64,000 nt of DNA, taken from JAKSCF01 sp028279945 (GTDB taxonomy: Bacteria > Bacillota > Clostridia > Peptostreptococcales > JAAYPU01). A program made the position numbers and the translations under genes. The notes below the pieces were generated by a model, which did not search any database, was not told the DNA's origin, and saw only the letters and a list, made by a program, of their open reading frames with translations. Location: positions 1 to 64,000 of the forward strand of contig JANQMT010000143.1 of NCBI GenBank assembly GCA_028279945.1, given 5' to 3'. This document shows positions 16,910-25,610 of the stretch, piece after piece (position 1 is the stretch's first letter; every line of letters starts with the position of its first letter).

Positions 16910-16985
16910 TGTAGTGAAATTACAAGGAAAAAGACATTGAAATATAATTACAAAAATGATATACTAATTTTGTAGTTAAATTACT
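16910..16985 (+). promoter_or_regulatory. Cluster II promoter with three candidate RpiR operators
   Basis: Promoter: TTGAAA (16937-16942), 17-nt spacer, TATACT (16960-16965). Dyads: TGTAGTGAAATTACA (16910-16924), degenerate TGAAATATAATTACA (16938-16952, over the -35) and TGTAGTTAAATTACT (16971-16985, at the expected start site). Site placement at -35 and +1 fits repression by the divergent RpiR protein. Confidence 0.7.
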
Positions 16986-17009
16986 AAAAATTGATTGGAG
17001 GAGATATAA

Positions 17010-17921
17010 ATGGTTTTACAGCGTAACTTTAAAGGGATCATTGTCGCAAACCTAACGCCATTTCTTGAAAATGGTGATATTGATGAAAAAGCCTATCGGG
17101 AGCATATTGAATTTATGATTCAAAGAGGTATACACGGGCTTTTTCCAATAGGGACTATGGGAGAAGGCATTAATTTATCCCTGGATGAAAAGAAAAAAAT
17201 AGTAGATATACTTGTAGATCAAGTGAAAGATCGTATTGACATAATGGTTCAAGGAACTTGTTCCAGTACTTCCGAATCTATAGAATTTGCAGAATATTGT
17301 TGCAATAAGGGTGTTCATGCGTTAGCATTGATTACACCATGGTTTTATCCGTATGATGAAGAAAATTTATATATTAATTTTGCTTTGATTGCACAAGCTG
17401 TGCCCCAGATGCCTATTTTCATTTATAACAATCCGGGGCGAGCAAATAACAAGGTAAGTGTGAAATTATACAAACGTTTAGTAAAGGATTTTGACAATAT
17501 TATTGGCATAAAAGACAGCAGCAAAGATATGGTGCTGTTCCAAGACTATGTCAGCCAAGTTCCGGATGATGCTATTGCTATTAGCGGCTCAGATGGATTG
17601 TTTTTTCCATCGTTATGTGTGGGAGCAAAAGGCATTGTAACAGCAATTGCCAATTCACATCCTGAAATTTTTGTAGCTTTATGGGAGGCTTTCAATCAAG
17701 GAAAAATAGATGAAGCACGAATGATTCAAGAAGATATTAATAAAATGAGAAGTATTTTTAAAATTGGACCGTATGTGTCGGCTTATAAGTATGCAATAGA
17801 AAAAAGAGGGTTAAAATTTGGGGGATTTAGAGCACCTGTGAGAGATTTGACCAAGGAGGAATTTGAAAAGTTTGAAGCAGCATATAAAAAAGCTGATTTC
17901 ATAAAAAAATGGGAACTTTAA
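17010..17921 (+). CDS. DapA/NanA-family lyase (2-keto-3-deoxy acid aldolase-like)
   Basis: 303 residues, start after GGAGGAG. TIM-barrel class I aldolase of the dihydrodipicolinate synthase / N-acetylneuraminate lyase family: GTMGEG (48-53), catalytic Tyr139 (YNNPGR) and Schiff-base Lys168 (IGIKDSS). Family members make or cleave pyruvate adducts. In a TRAP-transporter sugar-acid operon the likely role is cleavage of a 2-keto-3-deoxy sugar acid to pyruvate plus an aldehyde rather than lysine biosynthesis. First gene of cluster II, under the promoter with RpiR-type dyads. Confidence 0.88.
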   Translation: MVLQRNFKGIIVANLTPFLENGDIDEKAYREHIEFMIQRGIHGLFPIGTMGEGINLSLDEKKKIVDILVDQVKDRIDIMVQGTCSSTSESIEFAEYCCNKGVHALALITPWFYPYDEENLYINFALIAQAVPQMPIFIYNNPGRANNKVSVKLYKRLVKDFDNIIGIKDSSKDMVLFQDYVSQVPDDAIAISGSDGLFFPSLCVGAKGIVTAIANSHPEIFVALWEAFNQGKIDEARMIQEDINKMRSIFKIGPYVSAYKYAIEKRGLKFGGFRAPVRDLTKEEFEKFEAAYKKADFIKKWEL

Positions 17922-18084
17922 ATTACCTTAAATCCTAACAAGGGAGAAATGATAAAGAATTGACATTAGTACTAAAAAGCTGCTAAAGATAAATATATTA
18001 ATTTAAAAGTTTTTGGAATGTTTAATAAAAAAATAGACCAGATTTATTAAATATTCTAACCATAAATTAAGAGGAGGGTTTAAA

Positions 18085-19125
18085 ATGAAAAAAACAATAA
18101 GTATTATCCTTGTGGCACTAATGTTAATGGGGGTATTATCAGGATGCGCTTCTACTCCTGCAGAGAGCAGTGAATCTCAGGAAGATGCAGCTAAAAATAA
18201 AGAGTATGTGGTGAAGGTAGGGTACGGTACCAACCCTGGCCATCCTATTGATTTGGCGTCTGTCAAATTTGAAGAAGATACAGAGAAAAAAGCAGCAGAT
18301 TTGGGGTATCAATTAGACGTCCAATTGTTCCCATCCGCTCAACTTGGCTCAGAAAAAGAAATGGTTCAGCAGTTACAAACAGGGACACTGGATATGTGTC
18401 CAACAACAACAGGACCGCTTGGTTTGTTTGAGAAAAAATTCCTTGTTTTTGATTTGCCGTATATTTTCTTAAGTGAAGAGCATGTAGACTCTGTTTTGGA
18501 TGGAGAAATCGGTCAAGAAATGCTAACAAGCCTTGAGGGACAAGGGATTATTGGTCTTGCTTGGTGGGAAAATGGTTTTAGACAGCTAACCAATAATGTA
18601 CGAGAGATTACTAAACCATCCGATTTAGATGGGATTAAAATAAGAACAATGCAAAATGATGTACACATTGATTTCTTTACGAATATGGGTGCATCTCCAA
18701 CGCCGTTAGGTTTTGGCGAAGTCTATACGTCCTTACAAGCTAAGATCATCAATGCACAAGAAAACCCATTTTCCATTATAGCAACCAACAATTTCCATGA
18801 TGTTCAACCTTATGTAACGAAGTCAGATCACGTTTATTCACCGGTTGCGGTTTTATATAGCAAAGCTTCAATGGAGAAATTACCTGAAGCGTTACAAACG
18901 ATTATAAAAGATACAGCTTTTGAAGTCAGGCTCTATGAAAGAGAACAAGGTCGATCACAACAAGCGGATTATATCAATACCATTGAAGAAAAATCAACCG
19001 TATATTACTTAACAGAAGAAGAAAAGAAAGCCTTTCAAGAAGCAGCTATGCCGACGTACGATAAATTCAAAGAGGTCATAGGGGTAGAACTATTTGAAAA
19101 AGTATTAAACAGCAGCAAAAAATAA
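18085..19125 (+). CDS. TRAP transporter solute-binding lipoprotein (DctP family)
   Basis: 346 residues; lipoprotein signal with lipobox LSGC. DctP fold features: VKVGYGTNPGHPIDLASVKF at the start, FPSAQLGSEKEMVQQLQTG, the conserved GLAWWENGFRQLTN, and KIRTMQNDVHIDFF containing the family Arg that pairs with the substrate carboxylate. Binds a carboxylated substrate, probably a sugar acid, outside the membrane for the Q/M subunits encoded next. The gene is followed by a strong T-less hairpin (19158-19188). AGGAGGG precedes the ATG. Confidence 0.94.
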   Translation: MKKTISIILVALMLMGVLSGCASTPAESSESQEDAAKNKEYVVKVGYGTNPGHPIDLASVKFEEDTEKKAADLGYQLDVQLFPSAQLGSEKEMVQQLQTGTLDMCPTTTGPLGLFEKKFLVFDLPYIFLSEEHVDSVLDGEIGQEMLTSLEGQGIIGLAWWENGFRQLTNNVREITKPSDLDGIKIRTMQNDVHIDFFTNMGASPTPLGFGEVYTSLQAKIINAQENPFSIIATNNFHDVQPYVTKSDHVYSPVAVLYSKASMEKLPEALQTIIKDTAFEVRLYEREQGRSQQADYINTIEEKSTVYYLTEEEKKAFQEAAMPTYDKFKEVIGVELFEKVLNSSKK

Positions 19126-19157
19126 TTGCCGTAGTCAATGACTGTAACATAGTTGAG

Positions 19158-19188
19158 ATGCCATATGGGAGAGACTCCCATATGGCAT
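19158..19188 (+). other. Perfect 14-bp intercistronic hairpin
   Basis: ATGCCATATGGGAG and CTCCCATATGGCAT pair perfectly around a 3-nt loop, with no T-run after. It sits between the TRAP binding-protein and membrane-subunit genes, and is a likely 3'-end stabiliser or processing site giving more binding protein than permease. Confidence 0.75.
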
Positions 19189-19204
19189 AAAATGGAGGCA
19201 CAAT

Positions 19205-19669
19205 ATGAAGGAAAAACTTTTAAAAATAGAAAGCCTTATTTTGTTATTATTGGGCTTAGGCATGACACTCATTATGTTTGTAAATGCTACCGGCAGGTAT
19301 ACACTGGGCAATACATTTCTATGGGCTGAAGAAGTCATAAGAATTCTGTTTGTCTGGGGGATGTTTATTGCTATTACGGAACTATTCATTAACGACGGAC
19401 ACATTGGATTTTGCGTCATCAAGAACAAAAACAAATATACATTGGCCATAAGTAATTTGATAAAAAATATAGTATTGATTGTACTGGGCATTAACCTTGT
19501 ATGGTTCGGTGTTCAGATTATCCGGACAATAGGAAAGGTACCTCTTCCGGCAACTAAGTTACCGAACTCCATATTTTTCTATCCGGGAATTATATCAGGC
19601 GGCGTTTGGATCATTATTGGTACTTATAAGCTCATTGAATCATTATTAGCAAAAAGAAGAGGTGAATAA
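19205..19669 (+). CDS. TRAP transporter small permease (DctQ)
   Basis: 154 residues with four hydrophobic segments. The family pattern LWAEEVIRILFVWGMFIAI (about residues 40-58) with the conserved W-x-E-E-x-x-R is visible. Forms the small membrane subunit that pairs with DctM. The start follows ATGGAGG, and only 3 nt separate its stop from the dctM start. Confidence 0.92.
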   Translation: MKEKLLKIESLILLLLGLGMTLIMFVNATGRYTLGNTFLWAEEVIRILFVWGMFIAITELFINDGHIGFCVIKNKNKYTLAISNLIKNIVLIVLGINLVWFGVQIIRTIGKVPLPATKLPNSIFFYPGIISGGVWIIIGTYKLIESLLAKRRGE

Positions 19670-19672
19670 TAG

Positions 19673-20971
19673 ATGACAATTCTTGGCATATACTTATTGA
19701 TATTTGCAATATTTTTCACCATAGGACTCCCTATTGTTTTAGCGTTGTCTATTTCAGCAATTCTTTTGTTGATTATTAGTGATATTAACTTATTAACTTT
19801 TACTCAGGAGTTTTTGATGTCCATAGATAGTTACAGTCTGACGGCTATTTTCTTTTTTGTCTTTGCCGGTGAGTTAATGAATTCAGGCGGTATGACCAAA
19901 AGAATCATTAGTGCCGTATCCAAGAGAATGGGCAACGTACCGGCCGGTTTAGCAATCGTTGCGGGCATTAGTGCCATGATCTTTGCAGCAATAAATGGTT
20001 CGGCTATTGCAACCACTGTGGCAATAGGATCCATTATGGTTCCGGCCATGAGAAAAGAAAACTATGGCGCCGCTTTTAGTGGTGCAGTAGTTGCTGCAGG
20101 CGGCGTTATTGGACCCATTATCCCACCCAGCATTCCTGTTATTCTATATGGAGCGATTACAGCTTCGTCTATCCCAAAACTATTTATTGGAGGATTAATC
20201 CTGGGTGTGCTCATTGGCATTGGTCACGGGATAGTCAGCTTTATCACCGGGAAAAAAAGAGGCTATTATCGAAAAGCGGTAAGTGCTGCAGCTGAAACAC
20301 ATATCGATGAAAAAAATGATACAAGTTCAAAAGGTGTCATTTGGGCACTGTTTTTACCCATATTTATTATGGTAACCGTTACATTCGGAATATTTACAGC
20401 TACTGAATCTGCTGCATTTGCAGTGGTATATGCATTCATTATTGTTACATTGATCTATAAAGAACTGGATTTGAAAAAATTGCCGGACATCGTTAGAAAA
20501 AGCATGGTATCAACAGGCGCTGTCATGGCCATTGTGGGAAGTGCCTCTGTTGTAGCATGGATATTAACTTATAACCGTGTGCCCCAGCAAATAACGGAAT
20601 ACTTACTGGAATATGCACATTCTGAGATGGCTTTTATGATCATTGTATTCTTTTTGCTTATTGTTGTGGGTATGATTATGGATTTAACACCTGCAATTTT
20701 AATATTATCACCTATTTTTATCGAACCTGTAAAACAATTTGGCATCGACCCCGTATATTTCGGTGTTATTTTCTTAGCCATATTAACCACAGGTTTAATT
20801 ACGCCGCCCGTAGGAACGCTAATCTATACATCGTGCAGCATGACGGAGCGGCCCTTTAGTGAAGTGAGCAGAGAATTAATGCCTTATACAATTATAACGT
20901 TAGTGATTATATTTGCAGCGGTATTAGTTCCGGAAATTGTTACGTTCTTACCGAACTTACTATTCAAATAA
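19673..20971 (+). CDS. TRAP transporter large permease (DctM)
   Basis: 432 residues, about 12 membrane segments. DctM/SiaM family markers: GLPIVLAL near the N-terminus, GSAIATTVAIGSIMVPAM, and VIGPIIPPSIPVILYG in the first half, with the matching GLITPPVGTLIY in the second half. These two inverted-repeat motifs form the Na+/substrate site in the family. It imports the carboxylate handed over by the DctP protein using a sodium gradient. Confidence 0.95.
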   Translation: MTILGIYLLIFAIFFTIGLPIVLALSISAILLLIISDINLLTFTQEFLMSIDSYSLTAIFFFVFAGELMNSGGMTKRIISAVSKRMGNVPAGLAIVAGISAMIFAAINGSAIATTVAIGSIMVPAMRKENYGAAFSGAVVAAGGVIGPIIPPSIPVILYGAITASSIPKLFIGGLILGVLIGIGHGIVSFITGKKRGYYRKAVSAAAETHIDEKNDTSSKGVIWALFLPIFIMVTVTFGIFTATESAAFAVVYAFIIVTLIYKELDLKKLPDIVRKSMVSTGAVMAIVGSASVVAWILTYNRVPQQITEYLLEYAHSEMAFMIIVFFLLIVVGMIMDLTPAILILSPIFIEPVKQFGIDPVYFGVIFLAILTTGLITPPVGTLIYTSCSMTERPFSEVSRELMPYTIITLVIIFAAVLVPEIVTFLPNLLFK

Positions 20972-20984
20972 AGGAGCAAAGAAA

Positions 20985-21626
20985 ATGAGAAAAGAGCAGA
21001 TTTTAGAAAAGATAAAAGAAAGTGGTCTTGTGGCAGTGGTTCGAGCAGAAACTGCCGATCAAGCAAAGAAAATCACAGAAGCGTGTATTAAAGGAGGATG
21101 TGCTGCGGTAGAAATTACATTTACAGTTCCAAAAGCACATAAGATTATTGAAGAATTAGCCAACACATATTCGGAAAATGAAATATTAATCGGTGCCGGT
21201 ACGGTACTTGACTCTGAAACTGCTAGAATTGCTATTTTAAGCGGTGCACAATATATTGTGAGTTCAAGCTTTGACGAAGCAACCGCAAAACTATGTAATC
21301 GTTATCGTATACCTTATATGCCTGGCTGCATGACTTTAAAAGAGATTACAACAGCCATTGAATATGGCGTAGATGTTGTGAAAATTTTCCCCGGAAATGT
21401 TTTGAAAATAGATTTTATAAAAGCAGTAAAAGGCCCAATGCCTCAGGTTGAGATGATGCCGTCAGGTGGTGTCAGCGTGGACAATGTAAAAGAGTGGATC
21501 AAAGCAGGGTGTGTAGCAGTAGGCGCAGGCGGCAGTTTAATTGCAGGAGCCAAAACAGGTAACTATGAATTAATTACTGAAACAGCAAAAAAGTTTGTTG
21601 AAAAGATAAAAGAAGCAAGAGTATAA
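20985..21626 (+). CDS. eda: KDPG/KHG aldolase
   Basis: 213 residues, ATG 20985 after AAAGGAGC (a longer frame to 20937 overlaps the dctM end and has no ribosome site). Class I pyruvate aldolase: Glu43 (VEITFT), GAGTVL (71-76), PGCMT (113-117) and Schiff-base Lys133 (VKIFPGN). Cleaves 2-keto-3-deoxy-6-phosphogluconate or close relatives to pyruvate and glyceraldehyde-3-phosphate. With the FGGY kinase next door it offers a phosphorylated route beside the DapA-type lyase of the same operon. Confidence 0.94.
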   Translation: MRKEQILEKIKESGLVAVVRAETADQAKKITEACIKGGCAAVEITFTVPKAHKIIEELANTYSENEILIGAGTVLDSETARIAILSGAQYIVSSSFDEATAKLCNRYRIPYMPGCMTLKEITTAIEYGVDVVKIFPGNVLKIDFIKAVKGPMPQVEMMPSGGVSVDNVKEWIKAGCVAVGAGGSLIAGAKTGNYELITETAKKFVEKIKEARV

Positions 21627-21649
21627 ACGTTAAAGCCAGAGGTGAAGTA

Positions 21650-23143
21650 ATGAAAGATAAAGTTCTAGCTGTAGATATTGGTACCTCAAGTGTAAGAGTG
21701 ATTATTGTCGATGTAAACGGCAGAATTTTACACAAAGAGCAAATGAGCTATGATGTGATTATTGTCAATCAATATATGCAGGAACAAGACCCGGATATCC
21801 TTTGTAATACTGTATTTAAAACCATAAAAAACTGCATGATCAATTCAAAGGTGGATCAAAAATCCATTAAAGGGATAGGCTTTAGCTGCCAAATGTATAA
21901 TATTTTTCCCATTGATCATGATGGCAATAAACTATTCAATATGATACTATGGTCCGACTCCAGAAGTGAAGAACAAGCCGAAAGGCTCCAAATGATCTAT
22001 GGGAAACGCTATCTCTATGAAACAACCGGATGTCCGATGAACTCTCTATTTCCTATTTCAAAAATTATGTGGTTAAGAGAGAAGAAAGAGTCGATTTATA
22101 ATAAGGCCCATAAGTTTATTTCCATAAAGGCATATATTTTAAATAAATTGGTTGGTAAATATGTTATCGACTATTCAATGGCGTCTGCTACAGGGCTATT
22201 TAACATTCATGATTTGAAATGGGACCAAAAAGCGTTATCGGTAATTGGATTAAGTGAAGATAAATTGTCTATCCCTATTTCCGGAACAGAAGTTTTAGAA
22301 GTATGTAACGATGAACTATTAAACGATTTAGGATTACCAAAGGATATAGAATTAATTTCAGGTGGAGGAGACGGTCCCCTTGCAAACATTGGAAGCGGCG
22401 CATATGAAGAAGGCATCATTAATGTAGATTTGGGAACAAGCGGTGCTGCAAGAGTCATAACAAAAAAACCCCTTATTGATATAGATGAGAGGCTTTGGAG
22501 TTTCGCCGTTACAAGAGAACATTGGGCATATGGCGGTATTCTCAGCAATGTTGGTAATGGCTATAAATGGCTGATTAGAAATATTGCTGAATTTGCTTGT
22601 ACACAATCAGAAAAAGACTTTTTTCAAATTGTTGAGTCAGAATTAAAGCTTTTACCTTCAGCCGTAAATGATTTGATTTTTATTCCATATTTATTGAAAG
22701 CAAGAAGTCCATACTGGGACGATAAAACGAAAGCGACTATTTATGGTTTGACCCATGCGCATACTTTTGTGGATATGGTAAAGGCCTATATGGAAAGTAT
22801 TGGGTACAATCTATTTTCATTGATTAATATTATCAACGAACAAATTAAAGTTGTCCCTTATATCATTTTAACAGGCGGGTTAGCTTCTTCGGAATATTTA
22901 GGACAATTACTTGCCGACATCCTTGGGAAAACTGTAGTGACCTTAAAATCTAATGAAGGTTCCATAATGGGTGCAGCAATTATGACCCTTTATGCAACCG
23001 GGCTGATTGACACGTTAACTATTGAAGGGATCAATGAGAAAAAAATGAATTTTAAACCCAAAATGAGTATGCACATTGAATACCAGAAAAAATATGTTAA
23101 ATATTTGAAGCTAAGAACGGCGATACGCTCTTTAGAACTATAG
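21650..23143 (+). CDS. FGGY-family carbohydrate kinase (gluconokinase-like)
   Basis: 497 residues, start after AGAGGTGAAG. Actin/hexokinase-fold sugar kinase: phosphate-1 loop AVDIGTSSVRVII (6-18), GGGDGPLANIGSGAY with the catalytic Asp, DLGTSGAARVI phosphate-2 loop, and the C-terminal ILTGGLASSEYLGQLLADIL adenosine motif. FGGY enzymes phosphorylate gluconate, xylulose, glycerol and similar polyols. The operon (KDPG aldolase, TRAP transporter) favours an aldonic acid such as gluconate, but the substrate is inferred, not read from sequence. Confidence 0.9.
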   Translation: MKDKVLAVDIGTSSVRVIIVDVNGRILHKEQMSYDVIIVNQYMQEQDPDILCNTVFKTIKNCMINSKVDQKSIKGIGFSCQMYNIFPIDHDGNKLFNMILWSDSRSEEQAERLQMIYGKRYLYETTGCPMNSLFPISKIMWLREKKESIYNKAHKFISIKAYILNKLVGKYVIDYSMASATGLFNIHDLKWDQKALSVIGLSEDKLSIPISGTEVLEVCNDELLNDLGLPKDIELISGGGDGPLANIGSGAYEEGIINVDLGTSGAARVITKKPLIDIDERLWSFAVTREHWAYGGILSNVGNGYKWLIRNIAEFACTQSEKDFFQIVESELKLLPSAVNDLIFIPYLLKARSPYWDDKTKATIYGLTHAHTFVDMVKAYMESIGYNLFSLINIINEQIKVVPYIILTGGLASSEYLGQLLADILGKTVVTLKSNEGSIMGAAIMTLYATGLIDTLTIEGINEKKMNFKPKMSMHIEYQKKYVKYLKLRTAIRSLEL

Positions 23144-23154
23144 GGAGGTGGCAT

Positions 23155-24168
23155 ATGTACGATATATTAGTAACATCCAAATCATTTGCAAGATATAATC
23201 CAGAACTAATAGATACGTTAAAGGGCAATGGTATTAATATAATTAGAGCAAGTAAAAGTAATATGAGTGCAGAGGATATAGCACAAATTATTCCACAATA
23301 TGATGGTATTATATGTGGTATTGATTCAATCAATAAAGGGGTCATCCAAGCCGGCGATAAACTGAAAATTATACACATGCACGGAACCGGTGTGGATCAC
23401 ATTGACATTGATGAAGCTAATATAAAAGGTGTATATGTGGGCAATTGTCCCGGTGCTAACGCTACCGCAGTTGCCGAACTAAATTTAGCCATTCTTTTAG
23501 CAGAAGCCAGAGGCGTTGTAAAGCATTCTAAATCAATTTATGAAAAAAAGTGGGAAAGAAATCTGGGTGTCGAATTATCCAATAAAGTTATGGGTGTTAT
23601 AGGCCTTGGTTATATAGGAAGAAAATTCGTTGAGCTGCTTAGAGGTTTTAATATGAGAGTGATTGCATACGAGCCGTACCCCAATTTAGATTGGGTTCAA
23701 AAAAATAATGTAGAGCTTCTTGAAGATATCAACCAAGTATTTTCTGAAAGTGATTTTATAAGTTTAAATTTGCCCTTAATAGAAAGCACAATGAATATTA
23801 TTAATAAAGATACCATCGCTCTTATGAAGAAAGATGTGATTATAGTGAATACTTCAAGAGGGGGACTCATTAATACCAATGACCTGGTTGATGCCATTAA
23901 GAACAAAACCATCAAAGGGGCAGCCCTTGATGCATTTACCAATGAGCCCATTCACTGGGATTCAGAATTACTCAACATTGACATTACATTAACGCCTCAC
24001 TTAGGCGCGTCATCCATTGAAACCGCTAAGAAGGTCAGCCAAATAGTATGTGATAACCTGATTGATGTTTTGATTCATAAAAAAGCAGATAATATGATCA
24101 ATTATAAAGAAGTTAACATAGAGCATTCATCTGAAAAACCATATATACAATCCATGATAAGTGATTAA
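23155..24168 (+). CDS. D-2-hydroxyacid dehydrogenase, phosphoglycerate-dehydrogenase-like
   Basis: 337 residues, start after GGGAGG. NAD-binding GVIGLGYIG (147-155) and the catalytic triad of the D-isomer 2-hydroxyacid family: Arg235 (NTSRGG), Glu264 (FTNEP) and His282 (TPHLGAS). Reduces a 2-keto acid or oxidises a 2-hydroxy acid. It lacks a C-terminal ACT domain, so it is not a standard regulated SerA. Last gene of cluster II; probably recycles a keto-acid product or hydroxyacid substrate. Confidence 0.9.
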   Translation: MYDILVTSKSFARYNPELIDTLKGNGINIIRASKSNMSAEDIAQIIPQYDGIICGIDSINKGVIQAGDKLKIIHMHGTGVDHIDIDEANIKGVYVGNCPGANATAVAELNLAILLAEARGVVKHSKSIYEKKWERNLGVELSNKVMGVIGLGYIGRKFVELLRGFNMRVIAYEPYPNLDWVQKNNVELLEDINQVFSESDFISLNLPLIESTMNIINKDTIALMKKDVIIVNTSRGGLINTNDLVDAIKNKTIKGAALDAFTNEPIHWDSELLNIDITLTPHLGASSIETAKKVSQIVCDNLIDVLIHKKADNMINYKEVNIEHSSEKPYIQSMISD

Positions 24169-24177
24169 TAAGCAACT

Positions 24178-24209
24178 AAAAAAGTATCTGCTTGAGTGGA
24201 TGCTTTTTT
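24178..24209 (+). terminator. Rho-independent terminator of cluster II
   Basis: AAAAAAGTATC and GATGCTTTTTT form an 11-bp stem (one G-T wobble) with a 10-nt loop. It lies before the GTG start of the next gene and supports that start choice. Confidence 0.8.
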
Positions 24210-24244
24210 ATGTGATAGGAAACAATGAAGAAAGGATGATAATA

Positions 24245-25282
24245 GTGGAAAAATCAATTGAGTGGGGGCCCATACGTCCTGTTGCAGAAGCCAATAGTTT
24301 AATTATAAGGTTAACCAGAGGGTGCCCCTGGAATCGATGTGCCTTTTGTACCAGTTATAAATCAAAGAATATTGAATTCTCTATAAGAACAGTTGATGAA
24401 ATAAAAAAGGATATTGATGCCATTTATGAAAGATATAAAGATTATGGGCATACAACCTGTTTTTTACAAGATGGTGATGTGTTTTGTATGGAGACAGAAA
24501 CATTAATTGATATTCTATGCTACATTAAAAAGAAATTTCCCAATATAAAAAAAATAACAAGCTACGGCGTGGTACATCAAATGGCTAAAAAATCATATGA
24601 AGAATTGCAAAGTATTTATAAAGCCGGATTAAATCGGGTGTACTGCGGAATGGAATCAGGGTCAGATCATATTTTAAGGCTCATTCAGAAGGGATTAACC
24701 TCTAAAATGCTAATCCATGTAGGAAAACAGTTAAAAGATATAGGGATTGAACTCTCTTTTTTTATTGTTATGGGAATAGGAGGAAGAACATACAGCAAGG
24801 AAAATGCTTTGGAAACGGCCAGAGTGCTTAATGCAGTAAATCCCGATTTCATTCGAGTTAGAACCATAAGGGTTAAGCCGGATTCAAAACTAGAAAATAT
24901 GGTAACTGAAGGGAAATTTATTATACCCACTGAAACAGAAATGGTTCAAGAACAGCTTGAGATGTTAAGATTATTAGATGTGGACAGCTACTATAGCAAT
25001 GACCATAGTATGAACCTGCTGATGGAAGTAGAGGGGCAATTAGGAAAAGACAAAAATAAATTAATCCAACAATTAGAAGCATATTTGAACTTAGATGAAT
25101 ATGATCAAAAAGTATTTCATTATGGGATTCGATTGTTTATGATGAAAACTTTAAACGATCTAAATAATCAAAGTCGTTATCAACTGGTAGAAGAAAAAAT
25201 AAAGGAAATCCATAATCAAGTTGAGGTAATAGATGACGCTCTGATAATGAATCATTTACGTGTTATTTATACGTCCAGTTAG
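24245..25282 (+). CDS. Radical SAM protein
   Basis: 345 residues; GTG 24245 is chosen because AAAGGA lies 9 nt upstream and the longer frame would begin inside the preceding gene, before the terminator. The [4Fe-4S]/SAM motif is CPWNRCAFC (Cys27, Cys32, Cys35), with four residues between the first two Cys instead of the common three. It is followed by YCGMESGSDHILRLIQKGLT, typical of B12-less Elp3/HemN-like radical SAM barrels. The C-terminal about 90 residues have no recognised domain. Reaction unknown. Confidence 0.85.
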   Translation: MEKSIEWGPIRPVAEANSLIIRLTRGCPWNRCAFCTSYKSKNIEFSIRTVDEIKKDIDAIYERYKDYGHTTCFLQDGDVFCMETETLIDILCYIKKKFPNIKKITSYGVVHQMAKKSYEELQSIYKAGLNRVYCGMESGSDHILRLIQKGLTSKMLIHVGKQLKDIGIELSFFIVMGIGGRTYSKENALETARVLNAVNPDFIRVRTIRVKPDSKLENMVTEGKFIIPTETEMVQEQLEMLRLLDVDSYYSNDHSMNLLMEVEGQLGKDKNKLIQQLEAYLNLDEYDQKVFHYGIRLFMMKTLNDLNNQSRYQLVEEKIKEIHNQVEVIDDALIMNHLRVIYTSS

Positions 25283-25610
25283 CTGGCACTGTATAGTAAA
25301 TCCCTCTGTAAGACAAAATGCTTTTGCAGGTGTATAAATATTTGTTTCTTGTGTTAATTTTTTTTCAAATTAATACTTAACGAATGTTGATGCACCTGCA
25401 TTTAATTTACACTGATTTTTTGAAAAATTTAAAACACTGTTTTTATTGGTGATATTATTGTATATAATAAAAAAATAATATAATATTCAAAACTTAAACA
25501 TAAATTATTCTTGGAAAGTGTTTTAGAATTTATTGATGATATACTTTATTGCAGTATTGGATGAGTATTATGCGTAAAAAATATAATAAAAAAATTCTTG
25601 GAGGGATAAA
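25283..25610. other. Intergenic region with nested inverted repeats
   Basis: About 330 bp without a gene. TGCAGGTG (near 25327) and CACCTGCA (near 25391) can pair and enclose a smaller TTAATTT/AAATTAA hairpin. This could be a structured leader or terminator for the radical SAM gene; no known riboswitch was recognised. Confidence 0.4.

Noticed and set aside
17010..17921. Lysine biosynthesis dapA
   Set aside because: Family match only; the RpiR/TRAP/KDPG-aldolase context points to sugar-acid breakdown.
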